DNA of 64,000 nucleotides from QKMZ01 sp012965515 (lineage in GTDB: Bacteria > Cyanobacteriota > Vampirovibrionia > Obscuribacterales > Obscuribacteraceae), in the NCBI GenBank assembly GCA_937879965.1, contig CALFMP010000049.1:372001-436000 (forward strand). The letters run 5' to 3'. The position numbers and the translations under genes were made by a program. How positions within the stretch are numbered: the first letter of the stretch is position 1; each line of letters begins with the position of its first letter. Under the pieces are notes generated by a model. It saw only the letters and a program-made list of their open reading frames with translations. It did not search any database and was not told the origin of the DNA. Of the stretch, positions 57,712 to 64,000 are shown in pieces.

Positions 57712-58899
57712 TCAATTTTGCATGAGGCGCAGGGCAGAAACAGCCAAAATAGCGGCTCCCAGGTGCAGTCCCGACTCATCCAAATCAAAAGTTGGTTGGT
57801 GGTGAATGCGGCGGCTGCCGGATATTTGGGCCCCTAGATAAACGAAAGCTGCTGGCGCAGCGCTGGCTAAAAGAGCGAAGTCCGATGCCCATGTCTTGCG
57901 GCTCAGATCTGAAACTTTGCCGGCACCGAGCAGGTCGATCGCCGAGTTTTTCAGGGTATCGATTACGCTGGCGCTCTGCATTGCGTTGGAGTCGGAGTCG
58001 GAATTGGAGACGCTAATTGAAACCGTCAGTCCATCACCGTTTTCTTTGGCGGCAAGTTTTTCGATGTGCTGAATCGCTTCTGCCTTTGCTTCGACTGTGG
58101 CACTGGATATGGTGCCGGAAAGAATCACTTGCTGCGACATAATGTTTCCTCTTTGGCTCGAGGAAATGCAGGAGCCGAGCGCTATTGATGCAATGCCCTT
58201 ATTGGCGAGTTCGCTGGCAAGTCTATAAATTCCTGTCATCAAGCGATTGGCTTTGGGCAAAGCATCTTGAGGCTTTCCGTTATGCTCTTCGGCTTGTACC
58301 GAGACCGTGAAGAGCGAAACCTGGTTGTTTAACTGTGTTGAGATAATTCCGGCTCGTCCGGTTTCAATCGTCGCGTCGACGTGCAATCCGAGCAATGCAG
58401 AAACATCTGAGAGCGCGCCGGCTTCCATCAACATTCTTGCACTTTGATTGCCGTCGCGTTCTGCTTCTTCTGTTCCGGGCTGCATGATGATGCGCAGTCG
58501 TCCTTGCGGTTTTGCAGAAGATGTTGGTGACGTCAATTCCGCTGCGATCAATTCGGCTGCTGCCAGCGTAATGGCAATGTGCGCGTCGTGACCGCATGCA
58601 TGCATGATGCCTGGGGTTGCCGAAACATAGGCGGCACGGTTGGATTCGAAACCTGGCAGAGCATCCATGTCGCAGCGAATTGCCACCGTCTTGCCAGTGC
58701 CGAAATCAGCGATCAAACCTGTTTTGGCGATACCGGAGCGAACTGTGAAACCGAGCTGCTCGAGCCTGTTTTTCACCAGTTTGGCTGTCTCGACTTCCTG
58801 AAAACTCAGTTCAGGAGCGGCATGTATATGGCGTCTGACTTCGATTATTTGCTTGGAAAGCTTTGCCGCTTTCTCCAGCATTTCTTGCGGATTACTCAT
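57712..58899 (-). CDS. M20D-family amidohydrolase, 395 aa
   Basis: Minus strand; start 58899 (MSNPQEMLEKA), as the longer frame from 58968 has no ribosome site. The metal motifs of the M20D aminoacylase/hippurate hydrolase group are present: RRHIHAAPELSFQE near residue 23, IRCDMDALPG (Asp 77, Asp 79), MHACGHDAH (Cys 102, His 104) and PGTEEAERDG (Glu 144, Glu 145); the dimerisation domain follows and HHQPTFDLDE closes the active site. It cleaves N-acyl amino acids, indole-3-acetyl or peptidoglycan-derived amides; substrate unknown. Cytoplasmic. Typical family length. Confidence 0.9.
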   Translation of the reverse strand: MSNPQEMLEKAAKLSKQIIEVRRHIHAAPELSFQEVETAKLVKNRLEQLGFTVRSGIAKTGLIADFGTGKTVAIRCDMDALPGFESNRAAYVSATPGIMHACGHDAHIAITLAAAELIAAELTSPTSSAKPQGRLRIIMQPGTEEAERDGNQSARMLMEAGALSDVSALLGLHVDATIETGRAGIISTQLNNQVSLFTVSVQAEEHNGKPQDALPKANRLMTGIYRLASELANKGIASIALGSCISSSQRGNIMSQQVILSGTISSATVEAKAEAIQHIEKLAAKENGDGLTVSISVSNSDSDSNAMQSASVIDTLKNSAIDLLGAGKVSDLSRKTWASDFALLASAAPAAFVYLGAQISGSRRIHHQPTFDLDESGLHLGAAILAVSALRLMQN

Positions 58900-59373
58900 A
58901 ATCAGAGAGCCTAGCACGCCGTTTTGGTAACAGAAAGTCCAATTTGCGCTATCTGCGCTATGCCGCAATGTGGCGCTTTTTCGGGACTTAATGATGGCAA
59001 CGCCTTAATCTCCACTTGAATACGCCGGAGACAGCCTCATTGAGGCTTCCCTCGTTGCCGGAAATATCCCCCGCAAATAGTTGCCAAGAATTATCAAGAT
59101 AGTCTTGTGGATAGCTGTGAAATGGCTATTTGAGCCACTTGGCATCTCCTTCTAAGCTCTTTTGTATCTTTACAAAAAAGTGAATCACTTGAGAATCCTG
59201 TCTTGAATTCTTAGGCTCACTTTTACTCTCACTATTTTCTTTTTCTGCAACTCCTTCCGCTCAGCCCCGAAAAATCTTTCCCAGTAATCACTCGGATGCA
59301 TCTGCCTTCACAACAGCGTGGAGTAGGTGCAATCCGGTCACGTGTTCAACAAAGTCTCTGAAGAGGAGAAACT
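58900..59373. other. Gene-free divergent region with nested hairpin
   Basis: Between the divergent M20 gene and the 59374 gene. AAAAGTGA (59176-59183) pairs with TCACTTTT (59217-59224) around AGAAT/ATTCT, followed by a T-rich tract, and AGCCTC/GAGGCT forms a small hairpin at 59033-59047. Either terminator of an unseen transcript or part of the 59374 leader. Confidence 0.45.
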
Positions 59374-60021
59374 ATGAAGTCTTGCACTCAGGCCAAAATC
59401 GAAACCTACTTCGTGAGGTTTCTAGCTTCTGTCGTGGTCGGCGCCGTCGCCTACTTCGCCGCCGAACCCATCGCACAGTACTTCCAGTACAACCTGCCGG
59501 ATCTGGCACGTTGGATCGGCACTGGTGTTCTGGCCCTTGGTGGATGGTTCGCCACCAAGAACCTGGTCGATTTCACTACCGACTGTCTCGATGTCCCCTC
59601 CGCCGTTGCTCCTGCCGTGACTTCTCGAAAGCAGGCGGAGCGTCCCACTTCCAAGCAGGCGGAACGCCCGACTGCCAAGCGGCTCCCACAGCTCGCCAAG
59701 GCAGCTCCGGTTCCCGTGGGCATCGTCAACGTCGGTGACAAGCCGCATGTCATCAAGTCTGCGAAGATCACCGCCACGGTGACGAAGAACGATGACGCAT
59801 CTCTCGCTGTTACTGTCGTCGTGACCGGCGCCAGCGGCAGTGACTTCAAGGGCAACGGAGGCATCCGTTCAGCTCTCGAAGCCGTCCAGGGCATCGCCTG
59901 GTCGAATCCGACCAATGCCGGCGGCGGTACTCGTCGCATGGAAGGCAAGATCGCAGCGGGTGCCAATCACCAGGCGGTGATCGGCAAGCTCACTGCCGTC
60001 GTCGAAAGGAAGGGCGCTTAA
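59374..60021 (+). CDS. Membrane-anchored protein, 215 aa
   Basis: ATG 59374 with GAAGAGGAGAAACT upstream, a strong site. A hydrophobic region of about residues 12-62 holds two helices (FLASVVVGAVAYFAAEPIA, WIGTGVLALGGWFA). A linker with the tandem KQAERPTSKQAERPTAKR (about 88-105) leads to a C-terminal beta-rich domain (AKITATVTKNDDASLAVTVVVTG). The tandem in the linker is an exact-frame duplication. No family recognised. A hairpin with TTT tail lies at 60050-60069. Confidence 0.72.
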   Translation: MKSCTQAKIETYFVRFLASVVVGAVAYFAAEPIAQYFQYNLPDLARWIGTGVLALGGWFATKNLVDFTTDCLDVPSAVAPAVTSRKQAERPTSKQAERPTAKRLPQLAKAAPVPVGIVNVGDKPHVIKSAKITATVTKNDDASLAVTVVVTGASGSDFKGNGGIRSALEAVQGIAWSNPTNAGGGTRRMEGKIAAGANHQAVIGKLTAVVERKGA

Positions 60022-60049
60022 CAGCGCAACTGCGCCTGACCGCGCATAG

Positions 60050-60069
60050 CGCTTTGCGACGCAAAAGCG
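60050..60069 (+). terminator. Hairpin after the 59374 gene
   Basis: CGCTTT/AAAGCG with GC/GC inside (one bulged A), followed by TTTAGG. Moderate terminator. Confidence 0.5.
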
Positions 60070-60212
60070 TTTAGGAAGCGGTCTTTCCTGTCGGCAAACA
60101 CAAGGGTCTCGAGGAGTTAGTGAGAGAGGCGCTCGGGTGGCGAGAGTCAGGCTGCATGCTTGGTTTTCGCCGCCCGGCGTTACTTTTTCGAGATCGACAG
60201 AGGAGAAACACG

Positions 60213-60695
60213 ATGATGACAATGCCATCACAGCTGGTGCCGGAGATCGGTGCCCTGGTAATTGTCGACATGCAATCGCAAGGCTTTCCACTTGCCCGTT
60301 CCGCTATGCGGGGCGTGAAGCGGGAAGTGCGCTTGGCGATGGAGCGTGGCTGGCACATCATCGTCGTGGAATACGACCTCGATTGTGCCGGTGACACAGA
60401 CAGCGATTTGCTTGAGCTCTTGTCCGACTATGCCTTCAAGCATAAGGTCAAGAAAGCGCATGAAAACGGCTCTCGGGAAGTCGTTGAATACTGCGCCAAG
60501 CATGGGCTGCCGACGAAACTGTTTCGCGTCGTCGGTGTGATGACTGACGTTTGCGTGGCGCAGACCTCCTACGGTTTGGTTGGACGTCTGTCCGACTGTA
60601 CTGTGGAAGTGGTCAAGTCCGCCTGCGCATGCGCTTTCAGCCGCTACGACTGGAACGAGTTTCCGTCGCATGAACGCCTCCGGCTTGTCGACTAA
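60213..60695 (+). CDS. Isochorismatase-like cysteine hydrolase, 160 aa
   Basis: ATG 60213 with AGAGGAGAAACACG upstream; 31 codons before it are rejected. The catalytic set of the isochorismatase/nicotinamidase fold is present: Asp 19 in LVIVDMQSQ, Lys 80 or 81 in KVKKAHENG, and Cys 114 in GVMTDVCVAQTSYGL. The family hydrolyses isochorismate, nicotinamide, N-carbamoyl compounds and similar amides through a cysteine. The loop after the Lys is short, so the substrate pocket is small. Surrounding genes give no pathway clue. Confidence 0.85.
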   Translation: MMTMPSQLVPEIGALVIVDMQSQGFPLARSAMRGVKREVRLAMERGWHIIVVEYDLDCAGDTDSDLLELLSDYAFKHKVKKAHENGSREVVEYCAKHGLPTKLFRVVGVMTDVCVAQTSYGLVGRLSDCTVEVVKSACACAFSRYDWNEFPSHERLRLVD

Positions 60696-60767
60696 AGACA
60701 AATTCGTAAGTGGCTCGGGGTTTGCATCGGCAAACCTCTCAGCCCTTACGTTTTAATCCCGGAAAAA

Positions 60768-60783
60768 CTATAAAGGATAGTAA
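60768..60783 (+). promoter_or_regulatory. Promoter-like motif CTA-N7-TAGTAA
   Basis: ACTATAAAGGATAGT is a perfect inverted repeat (ACTAT/ATAGT) and keeps the CTA-N7-TAGTAA layout. AAAGGA inside it could also be the ribosome site of the 14-codon ORF at 60786. Confidence 0.5.
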
Positions 60784-60785
60784 AA

Positions 60786-60920
60786 ATGGAATATGCGATC
60801 GCAGACCGAGGGAGAATGCTCATTCTCTAGTTGCCTTCGAATCGCTTGCAATTTTCTACTTGAAATCGACTGGCTAGGAAGATTGGAAGCCAGTCAAGTA
60901 GCGGTTTAACGTCTTAACCG
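60786..60920 (+). promoter_or_regulatory. Structured leader with 14-codon ORF
   Basis: A short ORF (60786-60830) reads MEYAIADRGRMLIL and ends inside hairpin GAGAAT/ATTCTC (60812-60827). Next comes CTACTT/AAGTAG enclosing GACTGGCT/AGCCAGTC (60856-60901), then CGGTT/AACCG at 60902-60920. The series ends 66 bases before the exported protein gene at 60987. A leader-peptide type control is possible. Confidence 0.45.
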
Positions 60921-60986
60921 GTCATATTCGATTGCAGTTTTTCAAACAGTTGTAGACAATGGTCCGGTTTCAATCTCGAGGTAGTA

Positions 60987-61715
60987 ATGAGGAGTTTCCG
61001 TCTGGCTTTTCGCACATTCTTGGCGTGCGCCAGTTTTACAATTTTGCCTCTCGTTGCAATTGCGGACCCTCCGGTAAAACCGGTCGCTGTGCCAGGTCTA
61101 TCAACACAGACTACGGCGCCAGGAACGTCCTCCGTTACCACTATTTTGCCTGAGCCCAGTTCAACATCGGTTGCCAATCCTAAGAACGCAGAGCCGCTAA
61201 GACATCCCGAGCCGTTCAAAGGTGCCGAAGTTGTTGAACCGACTGAAAATCCTCAGATTCTCTCGTTTCCCACTGAAAAGCTGGAAGTGGATTTGCCCAA
61301 AGGATGGACGATTAGAAAACGCGAGGAGAGTGGAAAAATCGAGTATGCATTCAGTGGTCCTCGCAATGCGGATGACACTCAACCAGGAGTTATGTTTTTC
61401 CTGCTTCCGTTCAAACTTTCCGATGAGTTGCCTTCCAATAAGGCCATTCTCGACATCATGATGAAGCCGGGCAAAACCAATTTGAAGAACTTTCAACAAC
61501 AAGATAATGAGCCGCTAGTCATTGATGGGCGTGCGTTCGAAAGCGCAACATTTACAGGGCTCATACCTGATGGAACATCGCTTGAAGGCTTCTTTTACGT
61601 CGGCAGATTGAAAACAGGTTTTCTCATCTTTACCGGGCGCAACGGCGGCAAATACTTCAAACAGTCAGAAGAAACGCTGCGCGGCATCGTCAAATCATGC
61701 AAGGTTCAAGGATAA
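60987..61715 (+). CDS. Exported protein, paralogue of the next gene, 242 aa
   Basis: ATG 60987 with GAGGTAGTA upstream. A signal peptide (FLACASFTILPLVAIADPP) is followed by a Pro/Thr/Ser-rich linker (to about residue 85) and a compact domain of ~150 residues: VDLPKGWTIRKRE, MFFLLPFKLSDE, PLVIDGRAFESATF and a C-terminal FLIFTGRNGGKYFKQSEETL ending IVKSCKV. The same final pattern occurs in the downstream protein, so the two arose by tandem duplication. It should be periplasmic or outer surface. Family not recognised. Confidence 0.78.
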   Translation: MRSFRLAFRTFLACASFTILPLVAIADPPVKPVAVPGLSTQTTAPGTSSVTTILPEPSSTSVANPKNAEPLRHPEPFKGAEVVEPTENPQILSFPTEKLEVDLPKGWTIRKREESGKIEYAFSGPRNADDTQPGVMFFLLPFKLSDELPSNKAILDIMMKPGKTNLKNFQQQDNEPLVIDGRAFESATFTGLIPDGTSLEGFFYVGRLKTGFLIFTGRNGGKYFKQSEETLRGIVKSCKVQG

Positions 61716-61736
61716 GATTTCTGGATTGGAGCAAGA

Positions 61737-62333
61737 ATGGCGAGAATTTCTCTAAGGCTTGATGCGATTTCGGTTTTACTAACCGTCGCACTGCTGACTG
61801 TTGCTTTGGCCCGCTCGCAGAATGCCTTCGCCAAGGTCTTTGCTATGTCGATCAAGTCAACGACTGCCGGACCGCAACTTCTCGAGCTTCGTGGAGGCAC
61901 ACAACTGGAAGCTGTTCTTCCAGCCGGTTACAGATTGGGAATGCTTCCTCTCGGTGATCGGATTACATACATGTTTCTGGGACCTGATGATAAAAACGGA
62001 GAGCACGCGGTAATGACGGTTGATGTGCTTCCAGTAACAGCAAAAATGTCGAGTTCTCAGGCCGCTTTCAAACAAGTTTTCAGCGCTTACTCAGTTGGAT
62101 CGAACGACTTTAAATCCGCTTTGGGCAAGCCTTTACTTGTTAATGGCATGGTCTTCGATAAAGCCAGTTTTGAGGGGGCAATGGAGGGCAGCAGGTCAAA
62201 AGGATTTGCAGTTGTCGCTCGTATCAAGCAAGGTTTTTGCATAATGGTCGCCAGAGACAAGGAACAGAATTTCAAGAAATCGGAAGCGATCATGGTGGGC
62301 ATCGTCAATTCTTGCAAGTTCAAAAAGCAGTAG
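61737..62333 (+). CDS. Exported protein, paralogue of the previous gene, 198 aa
   Basis: ATG 61737 with TTGGAGCAAGA upstream, 21 bases after the previous stop, so the two genes form an operon. Signal peptide LLTVALLTVALARSQNAFA. No Pro-rich linker. The domain aligns with its neighbour: LPAGYRLGMLPLGDRITYMF, PLLVNGMVFDKASFEG, then GFCIMVARDKEQNFKKSEAI and IVNSCKF at the end. The conserved single Cys near the C-terminus of both could link to a partner. Function unknown. Confidence 0.78.
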   Translation: MARISLRLDAISVLLTVALLTVALARSQNAFAKVFAMSIKSTTAGPQLLELRGGTQLEAVLPAGYRLGMLPLGDRITYMFLGPDDKNGEHAVMTVDVLPVTAKMSSSQAAFKQVFSAYSVGSNDFKSALGKPLLVNGMVFDKASFEGAMEGSRSKGFAVVARIKQGFCIMVARDKEQNFKKSEAIMVGIVNSCKFKKQ

Positions 62334-62420
62334 CAGTAAAGGTATGTTGAAAAGTCGATGCATGCAAAAGTAAAACGGGCAGCTTTCGCCACCCGTCACT
62401 TCTCTTACGCAATGCGGCTC

Positions 62421-63125
62421 TTAGAACCAACGATTGCGTCGTCCGGCAATTTGTCCATCGTTCAACTCTGTAGTCACACGATTGTTGAGGTTGTCCAGCC
62501 TGCTGAGAAGACTTTGTCTTTCCCAGCCGGACAGCCCGCCTAGTCTCATGTTTGCTTCGTCGCGTCCAATCCTGTCCAATTGTGCGCGCAGATTGTTGGC
62601 TTCAAATTGATTGAGTCGGCCGTTGCGAACGCCCTGGTCGATGCGGCGTTGAATAAAGGCTTGTCTTTCGTTGATGTTGGCGAAGCCGTAATTGCCTGGT
62701 CTGGGATTGTAGCCAGGGAATTGCGAAACATTGCCGTAGCCATAATTGGTCAACCTGGTCGCTGCGGTATCGAGCATGCCGATCAGAGCTTGTGCTTCAC
62801 CGAAAGTCATTCCGTTAGCTGCATAGTTGGCACTCATGTTGTTGATGCGGTCCAGCTCAGCATTCATATTGATGAATTCATTGTGTGAAATCTGGCCATT
62901 TTGTACTGCTACGTTCGCATCAGATCGCAATTGTCCGATGCGGTTTTGAATGTTGTTGATAGTCGATATCTGGTGACCGGATGACAGGTTGTTGAAATTG
63001 CTGTAGCCGTTGCCAACCCAGCTTTGCAACAAGTTCGTCAAGTCGTTGGCTTGTGCGCAATTGATGCTCAGAAGCGAGAGAATCGACCCCAGTATAAGTG
63101 TTTGTTTACTTCGTTTTAGAAACAT
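62421..63125 (-). CDS. Exported helical-repeat protein, 234 aa
   Basis: Minus strand, ATG at 63125 with GGAGGAAACCC upstream, a very strong site. Signal peptide ILGSILSLLSINCAQA. The mature part is Asn/Gln/Arg-rich and made of recurring helical hairpins: RIGQLRSDANVAVQNGQISH then NEFINMNAELDRI, later RRIDQGVRNGRLNQFEANNL then RAQLDRI, and a final RLDNLNNRVTTELNDGQIAG. Each unit has the form RI...(N)GxLxxxEAxxLxxxLDRI. Its end converges with the 61737 gene across 87 bases. No family name known to me. Confidence 0.75.
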   Translation of the reverse strand: MFLKRSKQTLILGSILSLLSINCAQANDLTNLLQSWVGNGYSNFNNLSSGHQISTINNIQNRIGQLRSDANVAVQNGQISHNEFINMNAELDRINNMSANYAANGMTFGEAQALIGMLDTAATRLTNYGYGNVSQFPGYNPRPGNYGFANINERQAFIQRRIDQGVRNGRLNQFEANNLRAQLDRIGRDEANMRLGGLSGWERQSLLSRLDNLNNRVTTELNDGQIAGRRNRWF

Positions 63126-63203
63126 TGGGTTTCCTCCTTCCTGGTTGGTTTCACCGGAAGACAGGCATTTTGCCTGCCTTCCAGTTCCGCCAAACTTTTT
63201 CGC

Positions 63204-64000
63204 CTACATTTCGTGGCCGACCGAAACTACTGTGATAGGTGCTGTTTCTTGCAGCACTACTGCCAGCGGTTGGTCAACAGTGATGACATCGCTGCCGCGG
63301 TGCATAACGATCGTTGTTTGATCGTTGCCGCCAACGGCGCCGATGGCTACCGATGCTGGGATTCTGCCGGCAATTTCCGGTACTCCGTTAGCCATTCCGG
63401 AAGGAATTGCATAGGTGGAGACCAGGTGCGGACCTTTGGTTACGGTCATGGTGCCGTAAGCAAGACCAGCGGAGATCGGCATTACTGTGCCAGAGGGGAG
63501 GCGCAGAGTGGTGAACGAAACGGCGTAGGAATCCGGTTCTAATTCCACTACTTTACCCGTCACTACACTGCCTGAAGGAATTGCATAGTTGCCCATGCGG
63601 CATTCTTCGCGGACGGTGCCTGTGATTACGTCACCAGCCTTAACGGTCGCAAACGAAAGTGGTTGGTCTAGTCTGACAGCCATCTTCAGTCCGGCAGGTG
63701 CATAGAGTCTGCGTTCTACCATCGCTACGTTTGCTTCTACTTGATTGGGATCTTTCAAAGTCAAAAGGTAGTTGTTGGCGCGTGCTGAATCGGAAAGGAA
63801 GTTCTTGATCGAGTCAGCCCATTTGTGAGCCAGTTCTTCCGGCGATAAACCTTCCAGTTGAGCGCTGTTTCCATCTGCTGTGGCTACTTTCTGTCCGTCC
63901 AGGCAGACCACGAAAGCGCCGTTCAACTTTTGCACTGTTACCGCCTCCGGGGCGATGGAGCTGGCGCGTACAAGAGCGTTATCGAGCGCATCTTGTGTTT
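63204..64000 (-). CDS. Hypothetical protein, 5' end beyond the window
   Basis: Minus strand; the frame is open to the window edge, so the N-terminus is missing and the visible GTG at 63935 is probably internal. The visible ~264 residues include a short beta part (GAFVVCLDGQKV), a helix SPEELAHKWADSIKNFL and a long beta-rich domain: VKAGDVITGTVREECRMGNY, AIPSGSVVTGKVVELEP, LRLPSGTVMPISAG. The repeated IPSG(S/T)xVxG(K/T)V text resembles the TraB/VirB10-like or TrbI beta-barrel style seen in envelope proteins, but this is only a resemblance. Probably exported. It lies upstream of the helical-repeat protein gene. Confidence 0.7.
   Translation of the reverse strand, partial: TQDALDNALVRASSIAPEAVTVQKLNGAFVVCLDGQKVATADGNSAQLEGLSPEELAHKWADSIKNFLSDSARANNYLLTLKDPNQVEANVAMVERRLYAPAGLKMAVRLDQPLSFATVKAGDVITGTVREECRMGNYAIPSGSVVTGKVVELEPDSYAVSFTTLRLPSGTVMPISAGLAYGTMTVTKGPHLVSTYAIPSGMANGVPEIAGRIPASVAIGAVGGNDQTTIVMHRGSDVITVDQPLAVVLQETAPITVVSVGHEM

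Overview
The window is bacterial chromosome with dense, mostly single-gene transcription units, no tRNA or rRNA, no phage structural genes, no transposase and no CRISPR array that I can see. Recognisable housekeeping genes are FtsH, an RseP-type site-2 protease, archaeal-type prolyl-tRNA synthetase, TruD, TldD/TldE and BtpA. Most other products are small, secreted or membrane hypotheticals. TPR, DUF4388 and BtpA proteins in a GC-moderate genome would fit a deep-branching, non-photosynthetic relative of Cyanobacteria (Vampirovibrionia/Melainabacteria type), but this placement is inference only; nothing here proves it.

Layout. 1-5 kb: end of an endonuclease/phosphatase-family gene, Cys-rich and NADAR proteins, a truncated response regulator. 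7-10.6 kb: four GC-rich hypothetical genes separated by hairpins, ending in the remnant of a duplicated gene. 10.7-19 kb: TPR proteins, exported proteins, a thioredoxin-fold protein and an intradiol-dioxygenase-like protein. 19-27.4 kb (minus strand): small proteins, then a membrane proteostasis block (small membrane protein, RseP, FtsH). 28.5-32 kb: btpA, a DUF4388 protein, proS. 32-40.5 kb (plus strand): palindrome pair, tldD-tldE, patatin-like hydrolase, 3-hydroxybutyrate-dehydrogenase-like SDR, a membrane protein with a possible permuted papain-fold amidase domain, ADP-ribosylglycohydrolase. 41.7-51.5 kb (minus strand): membrane and exported proteins including an 8-residue-repeat solenoid, a PDZ-less S41 protease, TruD, a HAD enzyme. 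52.9-57.5 kb (plus strand): a thermolysin-like metalloprotease, a lone CobQ-type amidotransferase, a YihX-like HAD enzyme. 57.7-64 kb: an M20 amidohydrolase, an isochorismatase-fold enzyme, two tandem paralogous exported proteins, two more exported proteins.

Two styles of gene alternate. Style A is GC-rich, favours C/G-ending codons (so long antisense ORFs appear opposite it), has strong Shine-Dalgarno sites and often its own hairpin. Style B (TPR proteins, btpA, proS, S41, M20, last 3 kb) is less GC-rich and often follows a recurrent promoter-like motif, CTA-N7-TAGTAR.

The most unusual content is intergenic: a three-copy family of promoter-linked structured elements (near 12.97, 19.10 and 41.58 kb) that looks like an undescribed small-RNA family; a 24-codon ORF with a near-ideal Shine-Dalgarno inside its own hairpin-and-terminator unit (47.4 kb); twin perfect palindromes before tldD; a branched RNA-like fold before the SDR gene; a 13-bp tandem array; REP-like palindromes; and structured leaders before several exported or protease genes.
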